From NCBI RefSeq assembly GCF_021401245.1, contig NZ_JACBFY010000014.1, positions 1 to 64,000 on the forward strand: 64,000 nucleotides of DNA, read 5' to 3'. A program made the translations under genes and the position numbers. The DNA comes from Pseudacidovorax sp. NFM-22 (lineage in GTDB: Bacteria; Pseudomonadota; Gammaproteobacteria; Burkholderiales; Burkholderiaceae_C). Of the stretch, positions 26,791 to 36,669 are shown in pieces. Every line of letters begins with the position of its first letter. Position 1 is the stretch's first letter. The notes below the pieces were generated by a model. It saw only the letters and a list, made by a program, of their open reading frames with translations, had not been told where the DNA came from and ran no database searches.

Positions 26791-28800
26791 TCAGTGCCCG
26801 ATGCCGGGCACCGGCCGCGTGCGATAGAACTGCATCGGCACCGCCTCCATCTCCTTGCGGTGCTGCTGCAGCACCGAGCGCTTCATGCGGCCCACCACGT
26901 GCATCTCGCAGGGCTTGCAGTCGAAGCGCAGGGTGAGCTTCTCCTTGCCGTTGACCAGGTGCAGCGGCTCGGCCTTGATGGTGCCCTTGACGCCGATCAC
27001 GCCCTTGGCCTGCTTGGGGCACAGGCTCAGCGAGAAGCGAACGCAGTGCTTGGTGATCATCAGGCTGACCTCGCCTTCCTCTTCCTGGCTTTCGTAGGCG
27101 GCGTCGATCACCTTCACGCCGTGGCGGGCGTAGAAGTCGTGGGCCTTCTGGTTGAAGACGTTGGCCAGGTAGCTCAGCGAATCGTCGGGGTAGGGCACGG
27201 GCGGCTCCACCGGCTGGGCGCGCGGCAGACGCTGGAAGCCCACGGCGCGCGCCGACTCCAGCGCCTCCGTCGCCTCGCGCCGCAGCGCGTTGAGCTGAGA
27301 GGCCGGCACGAACCACGGCTGCGACAGCGCCAGCTGCAGGTCGATGAGTTCGAACACGGTGTTGCCGAAGCGGCCCAACTGGTCGCGCAGGCTGGCCTCG
27401 GCCTTGGCGGCATCGCTGGCGGGCTCGTGCGGCAGCGTGAGGTCGGCCGCGCCGACGAAGCCGTCCTCGTCGGTCAGCGTCAGCGCCAAGCCCTCGGGCG
27501 TCTCGGCCAGGTGCGCCCACAGGCCGATGCGGCGTTCGCTCGACTTCTTGTCGAGCATGCGCACCCAGTCCATGTCGCGGTTGCGGTTGAGCTCGGTGCC
27601 GCGGCGCAGGTCCTTGAAGCCCTCCATCGGGTCCTTGGGGAACACGCGCCACTTGCCAGCGCCCGGCTTGCCCACTGACTCGGCGCGGTTGATGGCCACG
27701 CCCACCAGCTCGCGCTGCAGGTCGTAGTAGCACAGGCCGTCGCCGTTGTGCAGCACGGCGGCGTGGTCGGCGGTCTCCAGCTCGAACCAGTTGGGGCCCG
27801 TCTGCGTGACCCAGCCGATCGCGCGGCCGGGGTTCTTGGGCGTGTCGAAGGCGCCGATGTCCTGCTTCCGGCCGTTGACGAAGTAGTCGGTGAACTCGCG
27901 GTTGAAGTTCTGTTCCGGGTCCGGGTCGAAGAAGAAGCGGGTGCTGCCGCTGGACGCGCGGGCCAGCGGCGCGGCGCCGCCTTCGCGCTCCTCGACGATC
28001 CCGTCCAGCAGCCGGCGATAGTGGGCCGTGATGTTCTTGACGTAGGCCATGTCCTTGTAGCGGCCTTCGATCTTGAAGCTGCGCACGCCGGCGTCGATCA
28101 GCACCCGCAGGTTGTCGGACTGGTTGTTGTCCTTCATCGACAGCACATGCTTGTCGTGCGCCACGAAGCGGCCCGCGTCGTCGATCACCTGGTAGGGCAG
28201 GCGGCAGGCCTGCGAGCAGTCGCCGCGGTTGGCGCTGCGGCCGGTGTGGGCATGGCTGATGTAGCACTGGCCGCTGTAGGCCACGCAAAGCGCCCCGTGG
28301 ATGAAGAACTCGATGGTGCAGCGGCTGGGGTCGGTGGCGGCGCGCACGGCGGCGATCTGCTGTACCGTCAGCTCGCGCGCCAGCACGATCTGCGACAGGC
28401 CGGCGTCCTGCAGGAAGCGCGCCTTCTCGGGCGTGCGGATGTCGGTCTGGGTGCTGGCGTGCAGCTGGATGGGCGGCAGGTCCAGCTCCAGCAGGCCCAT
28501 GTCCTGGATGATCAGCGCATCGGCCCCGGCCTCGTACACCTGCCAGGCCATGCGGCGCGCGGCTTCGAGCTCGTCGTCGCGCAGGATGGTGTTGAGCGTG
28601 ATGAAGATGCGGCTGCCGAAGCGGTGCGCATGGCGGATCAGCCGCTCCAGCCCTTGCATGTCGTTGCCCGCGCCGGCCCGTGCGCCGAAGGCCGGGCCGC
28701 CGATGTAGACGGCATCGGCGCCATGGTTGATGGCCTCGATGCCGATGTCGGCGTCGCGGGCAGGGGAGAGCAGTTCGAGCTGGTGGGGCAGGAGCGACAT
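26791..28800 (-). CDS. rlhA: U32-family protein, RlhA-like (23S rRNA C2501 hydroxylation)
   Basis: 669 aa. N-terminal U32 domain (about 10-330): ELLSPARDADIGIEAINHGADAVYIGG, LHASTQTDIRTPEKARFLQDAG, and the cysteine-bearing FFIHGALCVAYSGQCYIS ... NRGDCSQACRLPY block whose cysteines may hold an Fe-S cluster. The length with a DUF3656-like middle and a late LRFDCKPCEMHVVGRM segment fits RlhA/YdcP (about 650 aa) rather than the shorter tRNA enzyme TrhP. RlhA makes 5-hydroxycytidine in 23S rRNA with prephenate as cofactor precursor. The gene lies downstream of the DUF2164 gene. The older peptidase label for U32 should be treated with care. Confidence 0.8.
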   Translation of the reverse strand: MSLLPHQLELLSPARDADIGIEAINHGADAVYIGGPAFGARAGAGNDMQGLERLIRHAHRFGSRIFITLNTILRDDELEAARRMAWQVYEAGADALIIQDMGLLELDLPPIQLHASTQTDIRTPEKARFLQDAGLSQIVLARELTVQQIAAVRAATDPSRCTIEFFIHGALCVAYSGQCYISHAHTGRSANRGDCSQACRLPYQVIDDAGRFVAHDKHVLSMKDNNQSDNLRVLIDAGVRSFKIEGRYKDMAYVKNITAHYRRLLDGIVEEREGGAAPLARASSGSTRFFFDPDPEQNFNREFTDYFVNGRKQDIGAFDTPKNPGRAIGWVTQTGPNWFELETADHAAVLHNGDGLCYYDLQRELVGVAINRAESVGKPGAGKWRVFPKDPMEGFKDLRRGTELNRNRDMDWVRMLDKKSSERRIGLWAHLAETPEGLALTLTDEDGFVGAADLTLPHEPASDAAKAEASLRDQLGRFGNTVFELIDLQLALSQPWFVPASQLNALRREATEALESARAVGFQRLPRAQPVEPPVPYPDDSLSYLANVFNQKAHDFYARHGVKVIDAAYESQEEEGEVSLMITKHCVRFSLSLCPKQAKGVIGVKGTIKAEPLHLVNGKEKLTLRFDCKPCEMHVVGRMKRSVLQQHRKEMEAVPMQFYRTRPVPGIGH

Positions 28801-28880
28801 GGTGGCCGCGGATTATCCCCGTGGGCGTGCCGTGGGGCACGGCTGGAAACGCGCTGGACCTGATCGCCATGCCTGGTCTT

Positions 28881-28910
28881 GCTCCCTCTCCCGCAAGGGG
28901 AGAGGGGAGC
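28881..28910. repeat. GC-rich dispersed palindrome
   Basis: GCTCCCTCTCCC-GCAA-GGGGAGAGGGGAGC, an almost perfect inverted repeat with one bulge, between the DUF2164 stop and the rlhA start. Related C/G-run palindromes occur at 54783-54920 and 62645-62757 in this window. Confidence 0.45.
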
Positions 28911-28927
28911 AAAGCCCGGCGGCCGAT

Positions 28928-29197
28928 TTACTTGCGCCTGGCCTTGCCCTGCTTCTGCCAGTAGGTGAACGGGTCCTCGTGCACCTCCAGGTCGATCTCG
29001 GCCACGCGCTGGGCGAGGCGCTCCTGCACCTCGGCCACCGCCTGGTTGTAGACCAGCGGACCGATCTCCTCCAGGAAGAAGTTGAGCAGGGCGCCAGCGG
29101 CGATGTTGCCGATGCGCTCCTCCATGTTCTCGGCGAAGTAGCGCTCGATGGAGGCCACGGCCTGCTGGCGCTGGTCCCGTTCGATCTCGATGGTCAT
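28928..29197 (-). CDS. DUF2164 family small protein
   Basis: 89 aa. Matches the DUF2164 pattern: SIERYFAENMEERIGNIAAG, LLNFFLEEIGPLVYNQAV, then an acidic helix with DLEVHEDPFTYW-like ending (IDLEVHEDPFTYW). Cytosolic, all-helical, no known function. It lies 61 bases after the alpha-2-macroglobulin stop and before rlhA on the same strand. The start has no better alternative; the upstream frame is open only a little further. Confidence 0.85.
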   Translation of the reverse strand: MTIEIERDQRQQAVASIERYFAENMEERIGNIAAGALLNFFLEEIGPLVYNQAVAEVQERLAQRVAEIDLEVHEDPFTYWQKQGKARRK

Positions 29198-29229
29198 TCA
29201 AAAGCCTCCGCGCTGGCGCGCTACGGTGC

Positions 29230-29260
29230 GAGCGCCCTTCGGAGGGGCCGGGGGGCGCTC
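29230..29260 (-). other. Intercistronic stem-loop after the alpha-2-macroglobulin gene
   Basis: GAGCGCCC (29230-29237) pairs with GGGCGCTC (29253-29260), with a smaller CCTTCGGAGG hairpin inside. It overlaps the stop codon of the large gene on the minus strand. No T tract follows, so it could reduce read-through or stabilise the 3' end rather than end transcription. Confidence 0.35.
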
Positions 29261-32200
29261 ATTGTTTGGCCTCCACCTTCATCCGCGCATTCGGCACCAT
29301 GCCGTACATCTCCGGCGCGTACATCGCCTCGACGCGGCTGGGCGGCAGGGCGAAGTCGCCGACGTTGTTCAGGCGCACGGTGTATTCCATCTTCACCACG
29401 CCCTTGGGCAGGTACTCGTAGTAGCTGCGGAAGGCCTCGAAGCTGCGTTCCTCGAAGGCCGGGGCGGCGCGGCCCGAGGCCGACTTCTCGCCCTGCGTCG
29501 CGATCTGCGAATCGCGGCCGAGCCCGCTGCCCAGGATGGTGGCGCCGCCCGGGATCGGGTCGCTGATCACCACCCAGGTCATGTCGGTGCTGGCGTTCAC
29601 CTCCAGCGCCACGCGCAGCACGTCGCCGCGGCTGTAGCGGCCGGCGGTGGCCTGCTCGACCGGCGTGATGGTCTTCTTGAGGGTGTAGCCCGCCGCCACC
29701 GGCGCCGTCAGCGGCACGGCGGCCATCGACTGCACCGTGAGCCACGGCCGGCCGCTGCCCTGCTGCGTGACCAGCAGCGTGCCGCGGCCCTCGCCGGCCG
29801 GCCAGGGCAGGCTCATGGTGTTGTTGCGCAGCATGCCCGCGGCGGCCGGGGCGCCGATGGCGCTGGCCTGATGCGGCGCGCCCGTCGGGTCGCTGGCCTT
29901 GACGCGCTCGACGCGGGCCCAGTCCACCTGGGCCTTGGCATCGCCCAGGGTGGCGCCGGTCACGCCCGTCACGGGTGCGCTCTCGAAGGCGCGGCTGAAC
30001 TTCTCCAGCGCCAGGCCGCCCCACAGGTTGGCCGTGGTGGTGGCCCAGGCGCCGCGCTGCTGGCGGCCGATGAAGCCGGCGGCGATGCGGCCCAGGTCGT
30101 CCTTCCAGGCCGGGTCGTCCATCACGGTGAGCAGCAGGCGCGCGGTGTTGACGTCGCCGCCGGCCATCAGCCACCACCAGTAGTCGTCCTGCTCGGTGCT
30201 GAAGATCAGCTTGGTGCCCTGGTACGACAGGCGTGCGCGCAGCACCTGGTCGGCCTCGCGCAGGCGTTGCTCGCGCTGGGGTACGTCCTTCACGCGGCGC
30301 AGCACGTTGATCCAGTCGATCACGGCGCTGGTGGGCCACTGGTTGGGCGCGATGGTCAGGCTGCCGGTCATGGCGCCGGTGGCGCGGCCGTAGCGCGACA
30401 ACGCTTCCAGCGCCGCCAGCTTGCGCACGTCCAGGTCCTTGCGCGGGCTCCAGAAGTCCCGCTGGATGCGGCCTTCGACGAAGGCGATCAGGCCGTTCTC
30501 CATCGGCGTGCGCACGGCCTCGGGCAGGACGAAGGCCGGGTCCAGTCCGGCCGCCTCGTGGGTCGCGGCCAGCAGGTAGCTGGTCAGGATGTCGCTGCCG
30601 CGGTTGGCATCGCCGCCCTGCGGCGGGAAGTAGCTCGCCAGGCCGTCGCCGTCCAGGTAGCCGGGGATCTGCGCCGCCACCGACTGCCACAGCTTGCCGT
30701 CGCGCAGGCCGATGGACTTGCTGGTCTTCTGTTCCAGGCAGGCGAAGGGGTAGCGCGCGAACCAGTCGCGCACGCCAGGCAGCCCCTCGGCCAGGCGGGG
30801 CTGCAGCGCCAGCTGGATGCCGCCGCGGCCGGGCAGGGCGCCGGCGGGCGCCTGCACGTCGAGCGTGAATAGGCCATCGATCTGCGCCAGCGTGGCCTGC
30901 TGCACCGTCACCGGCACCGCGGGCAGGATGCGCTGGCTGGCCTTGAGCGCGTCGCGCGCGTTGCCCGAAACGTCCTTGGCCTCGATCTCCCACAGGATGG
31001 CCTCGGCCCGCGTCTGGCCGAGCTGGGCGGGCGCGGTCACGTCCCAGGCCAGCTCGCGCGATTCGCCGGCCGGGATGTCCACCGTGCGCGGCGCCAGCGT
31101 CAGCAGCGTGGCGCGCGGCGACACCTCCACCTTCATCGGCTTGGCCGTGGTGTTGCGCAGCGTGAACTGGGCGCGGTAGGCGTCGTCCTCGCGCACCAGG
31201 GGCGGCAGGCCGCTGATGATCTGCAGGTCCTGCGTGCTCTGGATGGTGGCCTCGCCGGTGCCGAACAGGTTGGTGCCCGAGTCGGCCACCGCCACGATGC
31301 GGAAGGTGGTGAGCGCGTCGTTGAGCGGCACCGTCACCGTGGCCTGACCGTTGGCGTCCAGCACCACGCGCGGGTTCCACAGCAGCAGCGTGTCCAGCAG
31401 CTCGCGCGTGGCGGCCTTGCCGCCGCCCCCGCCCGCGGGCACGGCCTTCTTGCCGTAGTGCCGGCGGCCGACGATCTCCATCTGCGCGGTCGAGGTCGAC
31501 ACGCCCCAGCTGCGCCGCTGCAGCATGGCGTCGAGCAGCTTCCAGCTGTCGTTGGGCATCAGCTCCAGCAGCGCCTGATCGACGGCGGCCAGCGCCACCT
31601 CGGCGCCGGCGGCGGGCTTGCCATCGGGGAGGCGGGCGGTGATGGTCACCTGCGCCTTGCCGCGCACGGTGTACTTGGGCTGGTCGGTGGCCACCTTCAC
31701 GTCCAGGCGGTGCGCCTCGGTGCCGACGCGGATTTCGGCCACGCCCAGCCGGTAGGCCGGCTTCGAGAGGTCCACCATCGCCGTCGGCGCCACGTACTCG
31801 CGGCCCTCGACCCAGAAGGCCGTCCACCATTCGCGCGGCGCCTTCCAGCCCCAGCTGAAGAAGGAATACCACGGCACCTCGCGCAGCCGGCCGCGCAGGG
31901 CCAGCACGCTGACGTACACGTTCGGGCCCCACTCGGGCTTGATGGTGAGGTTGACCGTCGGGTCCTGGCCGTTGAGCTGCACCGCCTGTGTGTCGAGCAC
32001 GCCCTCGCGCTCCACCGACACCAGCGCGGTGGCAAAGCGGAAGGGGCTGCGCACCTGGAACTTGGCGACCTCGCCGGGCTGGTAGGTCTTCTTCTCGGGC
32101 AGCACGTCGATGCGGTCGTTGTCTTCGCCGCCGAACCACAGCTCGCCCTGCCTGGTCACCCACACCGAGCCGGACGCGCGGCTTGCGCGGCCCTCGCCGT

Positions 32201-35200
32201 CGGTGGCGGTGGCGACCAGCTCGACCTCGCCGGCCTCCTTGATCTGCGCCTCGCACAGCAGCAGGCCGCGGCTGTCGCTCTGGCCGTTGCAGACGGTGCC
32301 CAGCGGCTTGACCTCGGTCTTGTTGTCGTAGGTGTAGAAGCCGCCCACCATGCGCTTGCGGCTGGTGGTGGTGATGCGGGCGACGGCCTCGACCTTGATC
32401 TTGGCATTGGGCTGGGGCTTGCCCGCCAGGTCCAGCGCCAGCGCCTGGAAGCGTAGTTGCCGGTCGGTGGAGACCCAGCCCTCGGTCTTGATGCCGGCGA
32501 CCACGGCGGCCGGCCACAGCGTGCGCGTGCTGCGCAGCGTCTGCACCTCGCCGTTGGGATCGGCGTAGCTGGCTTCGAGCAGCAGCTCGCGCGGGCCGGT
32601 GTCGGCCGTGGCGGGCAGCTTGTCGATGGTGACGCGGCCGGCGCCGCTGCGGTCCAGCGTCAGGGGCAGCTTGTCGGCGACGACGCGGGTGTCCTGCGTG
32701 GACTCGGGCTGCTCCTCGTCGCTGCTGGACGAGCGCTCCCCGGCCTTGCGCGGCGGCGAGAAGCTGAAGCCATCGAAGTCCGGGTAGTTGGGCACCATGC
32801 CGCGCACCATGGCCGAGACGCGCACCGGCAGGTTGGTGGCCGGTCCGCCCGAGACGTAGTTCACCTGCACCGCCACCGGCAGGCTGGTGACCGCGACCAG
32901 CGGCTTGTTGTCGGCGGGCGCCACGCGGCCTTCCAGCACCGGCAGGCGGAATTCCTCGACGCGGAACTGGCCGGTCGAATAGCTGCGGCCGCTGCGCTCG
33001 CCGTCTTCCTCGGCCTCGCCGCGCTGCGGCGCCGAGCCACTGCGCAGCTCGATCTGGTAGACGCCCAGCTTGGCGGCGGGCGGCACCTGGAAGGTGTTCT
33101 CCGCGCTCAGGCCGCCGGTGCCGGTCGAGCGCCAGTTGATCGGCTGGGTGAACTCCTGCCCACTGCCCACATGCGTGATGACCAGTTGGCCCGGCCGGTC
33201 GGTCGGCAGGCCGAAGCCCTGCGCCGTCTGGGTGCGGATCAGGTGCTTCATCGACACCGTCTCGCCGGCGCGCAACAGCGGTCGGTCGAGCACCGTGTGC
33301 GCCACCACATCGGGCTGCATGTCCATGCTGGTGGGCACGTTGAAACGCCAGGGCTCGATGCCGCGCTGCCAGTTGCTCCAGACGAAGGCCAGGTCTTCCA
33401 CGCCCTTGTCGTCCTTGGCCCGGGCGCTGACGAACCAGGCGGCCTCGCTGTAGTAGTCATCGTCGCCCGAGCAGCTCGTCGGGTCGGAGGGCACGTCGGC
33501 CAGCCGGGCCAGGCCGTTGGCGTCGGTGCGGGCGGTGGCGATTTCCCTGCCGCGGCAGTCCGACACGCGCACCTGTGCGTTGGCCACCGGCTTGCCCTTG
33601 TCGAGCGTGGTCACCCAGGCCAGGCTGTTCTCGCGGCCCAGCTTGAAGTGCACCGCCAGGTTGGTGGCGAGCGCCGTGGTGCGCACGTACATCGTGCGGT
33701 TGGCGCCGTATTCCTCGTTCAGCAGGGCCTCGCCCAGCTTGCGGGAGGCGATCTCCAGCACATGGAAGCCCGGCGTGAGCGGAATGCCGACCACCTCGAA
33801 GGGGCGGTCGTCGCCGGCATCGGACTTGGGCATGTCCAACTGCCGGGCGCCGCTCTGGTTGGCCAGCAGCGAGACGGCGCGGGTCTCCACGCGCTTGGCG
33901 TTGTCGCGGTCCACCACGGGCGGCAGCGGGGCGCGGCTGTCCTTGCGGGCCTGGTCACGCGCGATGGTGGTCTGGTCGTAGCGCTGCACCTTGCGGTACC
34001 AGCCGATGATCTCGGCATCGGTCTTCGGATTGAGGTCGCTCACCTTGCCGGGCGTCAGCGCTTCCACGCGCAGCGCGGGTTCGACACGGCGCACGGTCAC
34101 GGGCATCAGCGCCACGCCATTGGGCTCGGCCAGCCGCTCGACCACGCCGAAGGGCGAGGCCGCGAACTTGGCCAGCGGCGGCATCGCGCCGGTGGCCGTC
34201 TTCATGGGAAAGGCGTCGGCCTGGCCCAGCGTGCGACCGGAAGCATCCTGGAAGCCGCGGGGCAGCGAAATGGTGAACTCGGTGCGCTCGGGGAAGGGCG
34301 CGGGCAGGGTGACCGAGTCGACCACGGCATCGTCGCCGCCGCCGTTGTCCTCCAGCACCGGTTGGATGGTCTTGCCGCCGCCCTTGGCCTCGATCTGGCT
34401 GGCGAGCTTGCGGGTGACCGGCGCGTTGAAGCTCAGCGTCATCGGGCGCAGCGGCAGGCAGGCGGCCTGCGCGTTCTCGCGCTCGCAGCTGAAGCTGACG
34501 GCGAAGGGCTCGCGCACCTCGAAGGACAGGCGCTTTTCCACCGAGTTGGCGACACCCGACGGCGTGGCCACGCCCTTGCCATACACCAGCTGCACCCGGC
34601 TGCCGGGCGTGAGCGTGCGGTTGCACTGCAGGGCGACGAAGCGCAGCGGCTCCTTCTTCGCCAGGCTTTCGACGCCGCGGGCCTTGATCAGCGCCGCGCG
34701 CTGATCGCCCTCGACCAGCTTGACCGGAATGCGCTCGCCGATGTCGTCGGCCGCGCACCACAGGTTGGCCTGCAGGCTCTGCGGCGTCGCCGGGCCGGTC
34801 AGCTGCAGCAAAAAGAGCTGTTCCTCGTCGATCTTGCCGTAGCTGGGCCAGTGGTTGCGCACCGCCGGGCCGCCGGTGCTGAAGGCGTAGCTCTGCGGGC
34901 CGGCCAGCGCATCGCCGGCGGGCGACTTGAAGTTGGCGACGCGGGTGGCGGTGCAGCGCACGCCGGCGGGCAGGTCGTCCTCGAAGGTCCAGACCCAGCG
35001 GCGGTCGCTGGTCCAGCGGCCGCTGCCGCGCGCCGCCTGGGCGTTGTCGCAGCTGACGGTGAGCGGCGCGGGCGCCTGCGCGTCGCCGAAGCGCACCGCG
35101 GGCTGGTCGAAGCTGGCCACCACCTGCCGCACGCGGGCCACCTCGCCCTGGGGCGACAGGTTGCCGATCTGCAGGGCCTGGGCGCCCAGGGCCGTCAGGC

Positions 35201-35249
35201 CGGCCGCGAGCAGGGCGGCCACGGACGGAAGGCGTCGTGCAAGTCTCAT
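29259..35249 (-). CDS. Large secreted bacterial alpha-2-macroglobulin
   Basis: 1996 aa from the ATG at 35249, which has AGGGAC seven bases upstream. The N-terminal signal peptide (1-25, ending AQA) has no lipobox, so the protein should be periplasmic and soluble, unlike the lipoprotein YfhM. Repeated MG-type beta domains follow; an MG2-like segment is near GYDKTEVKP-type strands in the middle, and the thioester motif CLEQ (Cys about 1504, DNA 30729-30740) lies in YPFACLEQKTSKS. It should trap proteases that reach the periplasm. At nearly 2000 residues it is longer than E. coli YfhM (about 1650). The usual partner penicillin-binding protein 1C gene is not adjacent. Confidence 0.92.
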   Translation of the reverse strand: MRLARRLPSVAALLAAGLTALGAQALQIGNLSPQGEVARVRQVVASFDQPAVRFGDAQAPAPLTVSCDNAQAARGSGRWTSDRRWVWTFEDDLPAGVRCTATRVANFKSPAGDALAGPQSYAFSTGGPAVRNHWPSYGKIDEEQLFLLQLTGPATPQSLQANLWCAADDIGERIPVKLVEGDQRAALIKARGVESLAKKEPLRFVALQCNRTLTPGSRVQLVYGKGVATPSGVANSVEKRLSFEVREPFAVSFSCERENAQAACLPLRPMTLSFNAPVTRKLASQIEAKGGGKTIQPVLEDNGGGDDAVVDSVTLPAPFPERTEFTISLPRGFQDASGRTLGQADAFPMKTATGAMPPLAKFAASPFGVVERLAEPNGVALMPVTVRRVEPALRVEALTPGKVSDLNPKTDAEIIGWYRKVQRYDQTTIARDQARKDSRAPLPPVVDRDNAKRVETRAVSLLANQSGARQLDMPKSDAGDDRPFEVVGIPLTPGFHVLEIASRKLGEALLNEEYGANRTMYVRTTALATNLAVHFKLGRENSLAWVTTLDKGKPVANAQVRVSDCRGREIATARTDANGLARLADVPSDPTSCSGDDDYYSEAAWFVSARAKDDKGVEDLAFVWSNWQRGIEPWRFNVPTSMDMQPDVVAHTVLDRPLLRAGETVSMKHLIRTQTAQGFGLPTDRPGQLVITHVGSGQEFTQPINWRSTGTGGLSAENTFQVPPAAKLGVYQIELRSGSAPQRGEAEEDGERSGRSYSTGQFRVEEFRLPVLEGRVAPADNKPLVAVTSLPVAVQVNYVSGGPATNLPVRVSAMVRGMVPNYPDFDGFSFSPPRKAGERSSSSDEEQPESTQDTRVVADKLPLTLDRSGAGRVTIDKLPATADTGPRELLLEASYADPNGEVQTLRSTRTLWPAAVVAGIKTEGWVSTDRQLRFQALALDLAGKPQPNAKIKVEAVARITTTSRKRMVGGFYTYDNKTEVKPLGTVCNGQSDSRGLLLCEAQIKEAGEVELVATATDGEGRASRASGSVWVTRQGELWFGGEDNDRIDVLPEKKTYQPGEVAKFQVRSPFRFATALVSVEREGVLDTQAVQLNGQDPTVNLTIKPEWGPNVYVSVLALRGRLREVPWYSFFSWGWKAPREWWTAFWVEGREYVAPTAMVDLSKPAYRLGVAEIRVGTEAHRLDVKVATDQPKYTVRGKAQVTITARLPDGKPAAGAEVALAAVDQALLELMPNDSWKLLDAMLQRRSWGVSTSTAQMEIVGRRHYGKKAVPAGGGGGKAATRELLDTLLLWNPRVVLDANGQATVTVPLNDALTTFRIVAVADSGTNLFGTGEATIQSTQDLQIISGLPPLVREDDAYRAQFTLRNTTAKPMKVEVSPRATLLTLAPRTVDIPAGESRELAWDVTAPAQLGQTRAEAILWEIEAKDVSGNARDALKASQRILPAVPVTVQQATLAQIDGLFTLDVQAPAGALPGRGGIQLALQPRLAEGLPGVRDWFARYPFACLEQKTSKSIGLRDGKLWQSVAAQIPGYLDGDGLASYFPPQGGDANRGSDILTSYLLAATHEAAGLDPAFVLPEAVRTPMENGLIAFVEGRIQRDFWSPRKDLDVRKLAALEALSRYGRATGAMTGSLTIAPNQWPTSAVIDWINVLRRVKDVPQREQRLREADQVLRARLSYQGTKLIFSTEQDDYWWWLMAGGDVNTARLLLTVMDDPAWKDDLGRIAAGFIGRQQRGAWATTTANLWGGLALEKFSRAFESAPVTGVTGATLGDAKAQVDWARVERVKASDPTGAPHQASAIGAPAAAGMLRNNTMSLPWPAGEGRGTLLVTQQGSGRPWLTVQSMAAVPLTAPVAAGYTLKKTITPVEQATAGRYSRGDVLRVALEVNASTDMTWVVISDPIPGGATILGSGLGRDSQIATQGEKSASGRAAPAFEERSFEAFRSYYEYLPKGVVKMEYTVRLNNVGDFALPPSRVEAMYAPEMYGMVPNARMKVEAKQ

Positions 35250-35413
35250 TTCTTGTCCCTCTGACTCGGAAAGCACCCGGCAGGTTAGCGGATGTCCGTG
35301 GCGGGCCCGCCGCAGAACCGGCCGCCTCCTACAATCGCGCCCTCGTTCGCAGGCCGTGCGCGTGGGTGGCTTAAGCCCTTTCACTTCAGGCCCGACTGCC
35401 GCTCCCCCGCCTC

Positions 35414-36607
35414 ATGAAACGCCACTGGGAAATCGACGCCTTGCGCGGGCTGATGCTCGTGCTGATGACCGTCACCCATCTGCCCACCCACTTCACCGAC
35501 CCGCTCGGCCAGCCCTTCGGCTGGGTGTCCGCGGCCGAGGGTTTCGTGTTGCTGTCGGCCTTCATGGCGGGGCTGGTCTACAGCCGCTATGCGCGGCGCG
35601 ACGGGGTGGAGTCGATGCGAAGCGCCTTCTGGCGGCGGGTGCTCAAGATCTACGTCGCGCATGCGGCGCTGCTGCTCTTCCTGTTCACCGTCATCACGGC
35701 GCTGGGCATCCGGCGCATGGAGCCGGCGGTCACCAACCTGGTGTCCTGGTACCTGGCGCAGCCGGCCGAAGGCTTCGTCTTCGGCCTGCTGCTCATCTAC
35801 GAGCCGGCGCTGCTGGACATCCTGCCGATGTACATCTTCTTCATGCTGCTGAGCCCCTGGGTGCTGGCCTTCGCGCTGCGCCATCAGCGCTGGGGCTGGC
35901 CGGCGGTCATGGTGGCCAGCGCCGCACTGTGGATCGGTGCGCAGTACGGGATGAGCGAATGGCTCTACGGCTGGACCTTCGCGCTGACGGGCCTGCCGGT
36001 GCCCTTCAACGAGATGGGCGCCTTCAATGCCTATGCCTGGCAGTTCCTGTGGTTCGGTGGGCTGTGGCTGGGCTTCACACGCAGTGCGCCCCATGCCCGG
36101 CCGCTGCGGCTGCACTGGGCGGTGGTGCTGCTGGCGGTGGCGGTGGCGCTGGTGGGGCTGTACTGGCGCCACTTCGGCGAGCACGGCCAGGCGCCCTTCG
36201 GCGCCGACATCTCGCGCAACCTGTGGGTGGACAAGTGGCAGCTGGGGCCGCTGCGCCTGCTCAACCTGATCGCGCTGGGCATCGTCGCCATCCGCTTCGG
36301 CCCGACCTGGGCCCGCTGGCTGCCGCGCGTGCGCTGGCTGGAGACGCTGGGCCGGGCCTCGCTGCCGGCCTTCTGCGCGCATCTGGTGGCGGTGCTGACC
36401 GTGCTGGCCATCTTCGGCGACAGCCAGACCTCGCGCCCCTGGTGGGCCGACACGCTGCTGCTGGCCGTGGTGCTGGCGTGGATGTGGGCGGTGGCGCGCT
36501 ATACCCAGAATGCGGATGCCGCGCCGCCCGAAGAGACGGTTCAGCCGCCCGAGGACCTGGGATCGGCGAAGGCCATTGCGCCCGCCGGATCTGCCGGCCT
36601 GACCTGA
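35414..36607 (+). CDS. opgC: OpgC-family integral membrane acyltransferase
   Basis: 397 aa, about ten membrane segments. N-terminus KRHWEIDALRGLMLVLMTVTHLP has the Arg-Gly and conserved His of the OpgC/acyltransferase-3 superfamily; LPMYIFFMLLSPW and FCAHLVAVL follow. OpgC in enterobacteria adds succinyl groups to periplasmic glucans. No opgGH genes are in view, so the substrate is inferred from family only. The C-terminal 35 residues are polar and Ala/Pro-rich. It is divergent from the alpha-2-macroglobulin gene (165-base gap) and convergent with an SGNH hydrolase gene. Confidence 0.82.
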   Translation: MKRHWEIDALRGLMLVLMTVTHLPTHFTDPLGQPFGWVSAAEGFVLLSAFMAGLVYSRYARRDGVESMRSAFWRRVLKIYVAHAALLLFLFTVITALGIRRMEPAVTNLVSWYLAQPAEGFVFGLLLIYEPALLDILPMYIFFMLLSPWVLAFALRHQRWGWPAVMVASAALWIGAQYGMSEWLYGWTFALTGLPVPFNEMGAFNAYAWQFLWFGGLWLGFTRSAPHARPLRLHWAVVLLAVAVALVGLYWRHFGEHGQAPFGADISRNLWVDKWQLGPLRLLNLIALGIVAIRFGPTWARWLPRVRWLETLGRASLPAFCAHLVAVLTVLAIFGDSQTSRPWWADTLLLAVVLAWMWAVARYTQNADAAPPEETVQPPEDLGSAKAIAPAGSAGLT

Positions 36608-36669
36608 AGCCTGCCGCCTGGATTGCCGGCCGCGGCCGGACCCACGCAGGGCCGGCCGGGTGCCGCCGG

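Noticed and set aside
26791..28800. Secreted collagenase/peptidase function for the U32 protein
   Set aside because: No export signal, and the cysteine block and length fit the RNA-modifying RlhA branch rather than a protease.
32457..35264. A 935-codon open frame on the plus strand opposite the alpha-2-macroglobulin gene
   Set aside because: Low-complexity His/Ala/Gly/Arg peptide with no motif; the opposite strand encodes a protein with signal peptide and thioester site.
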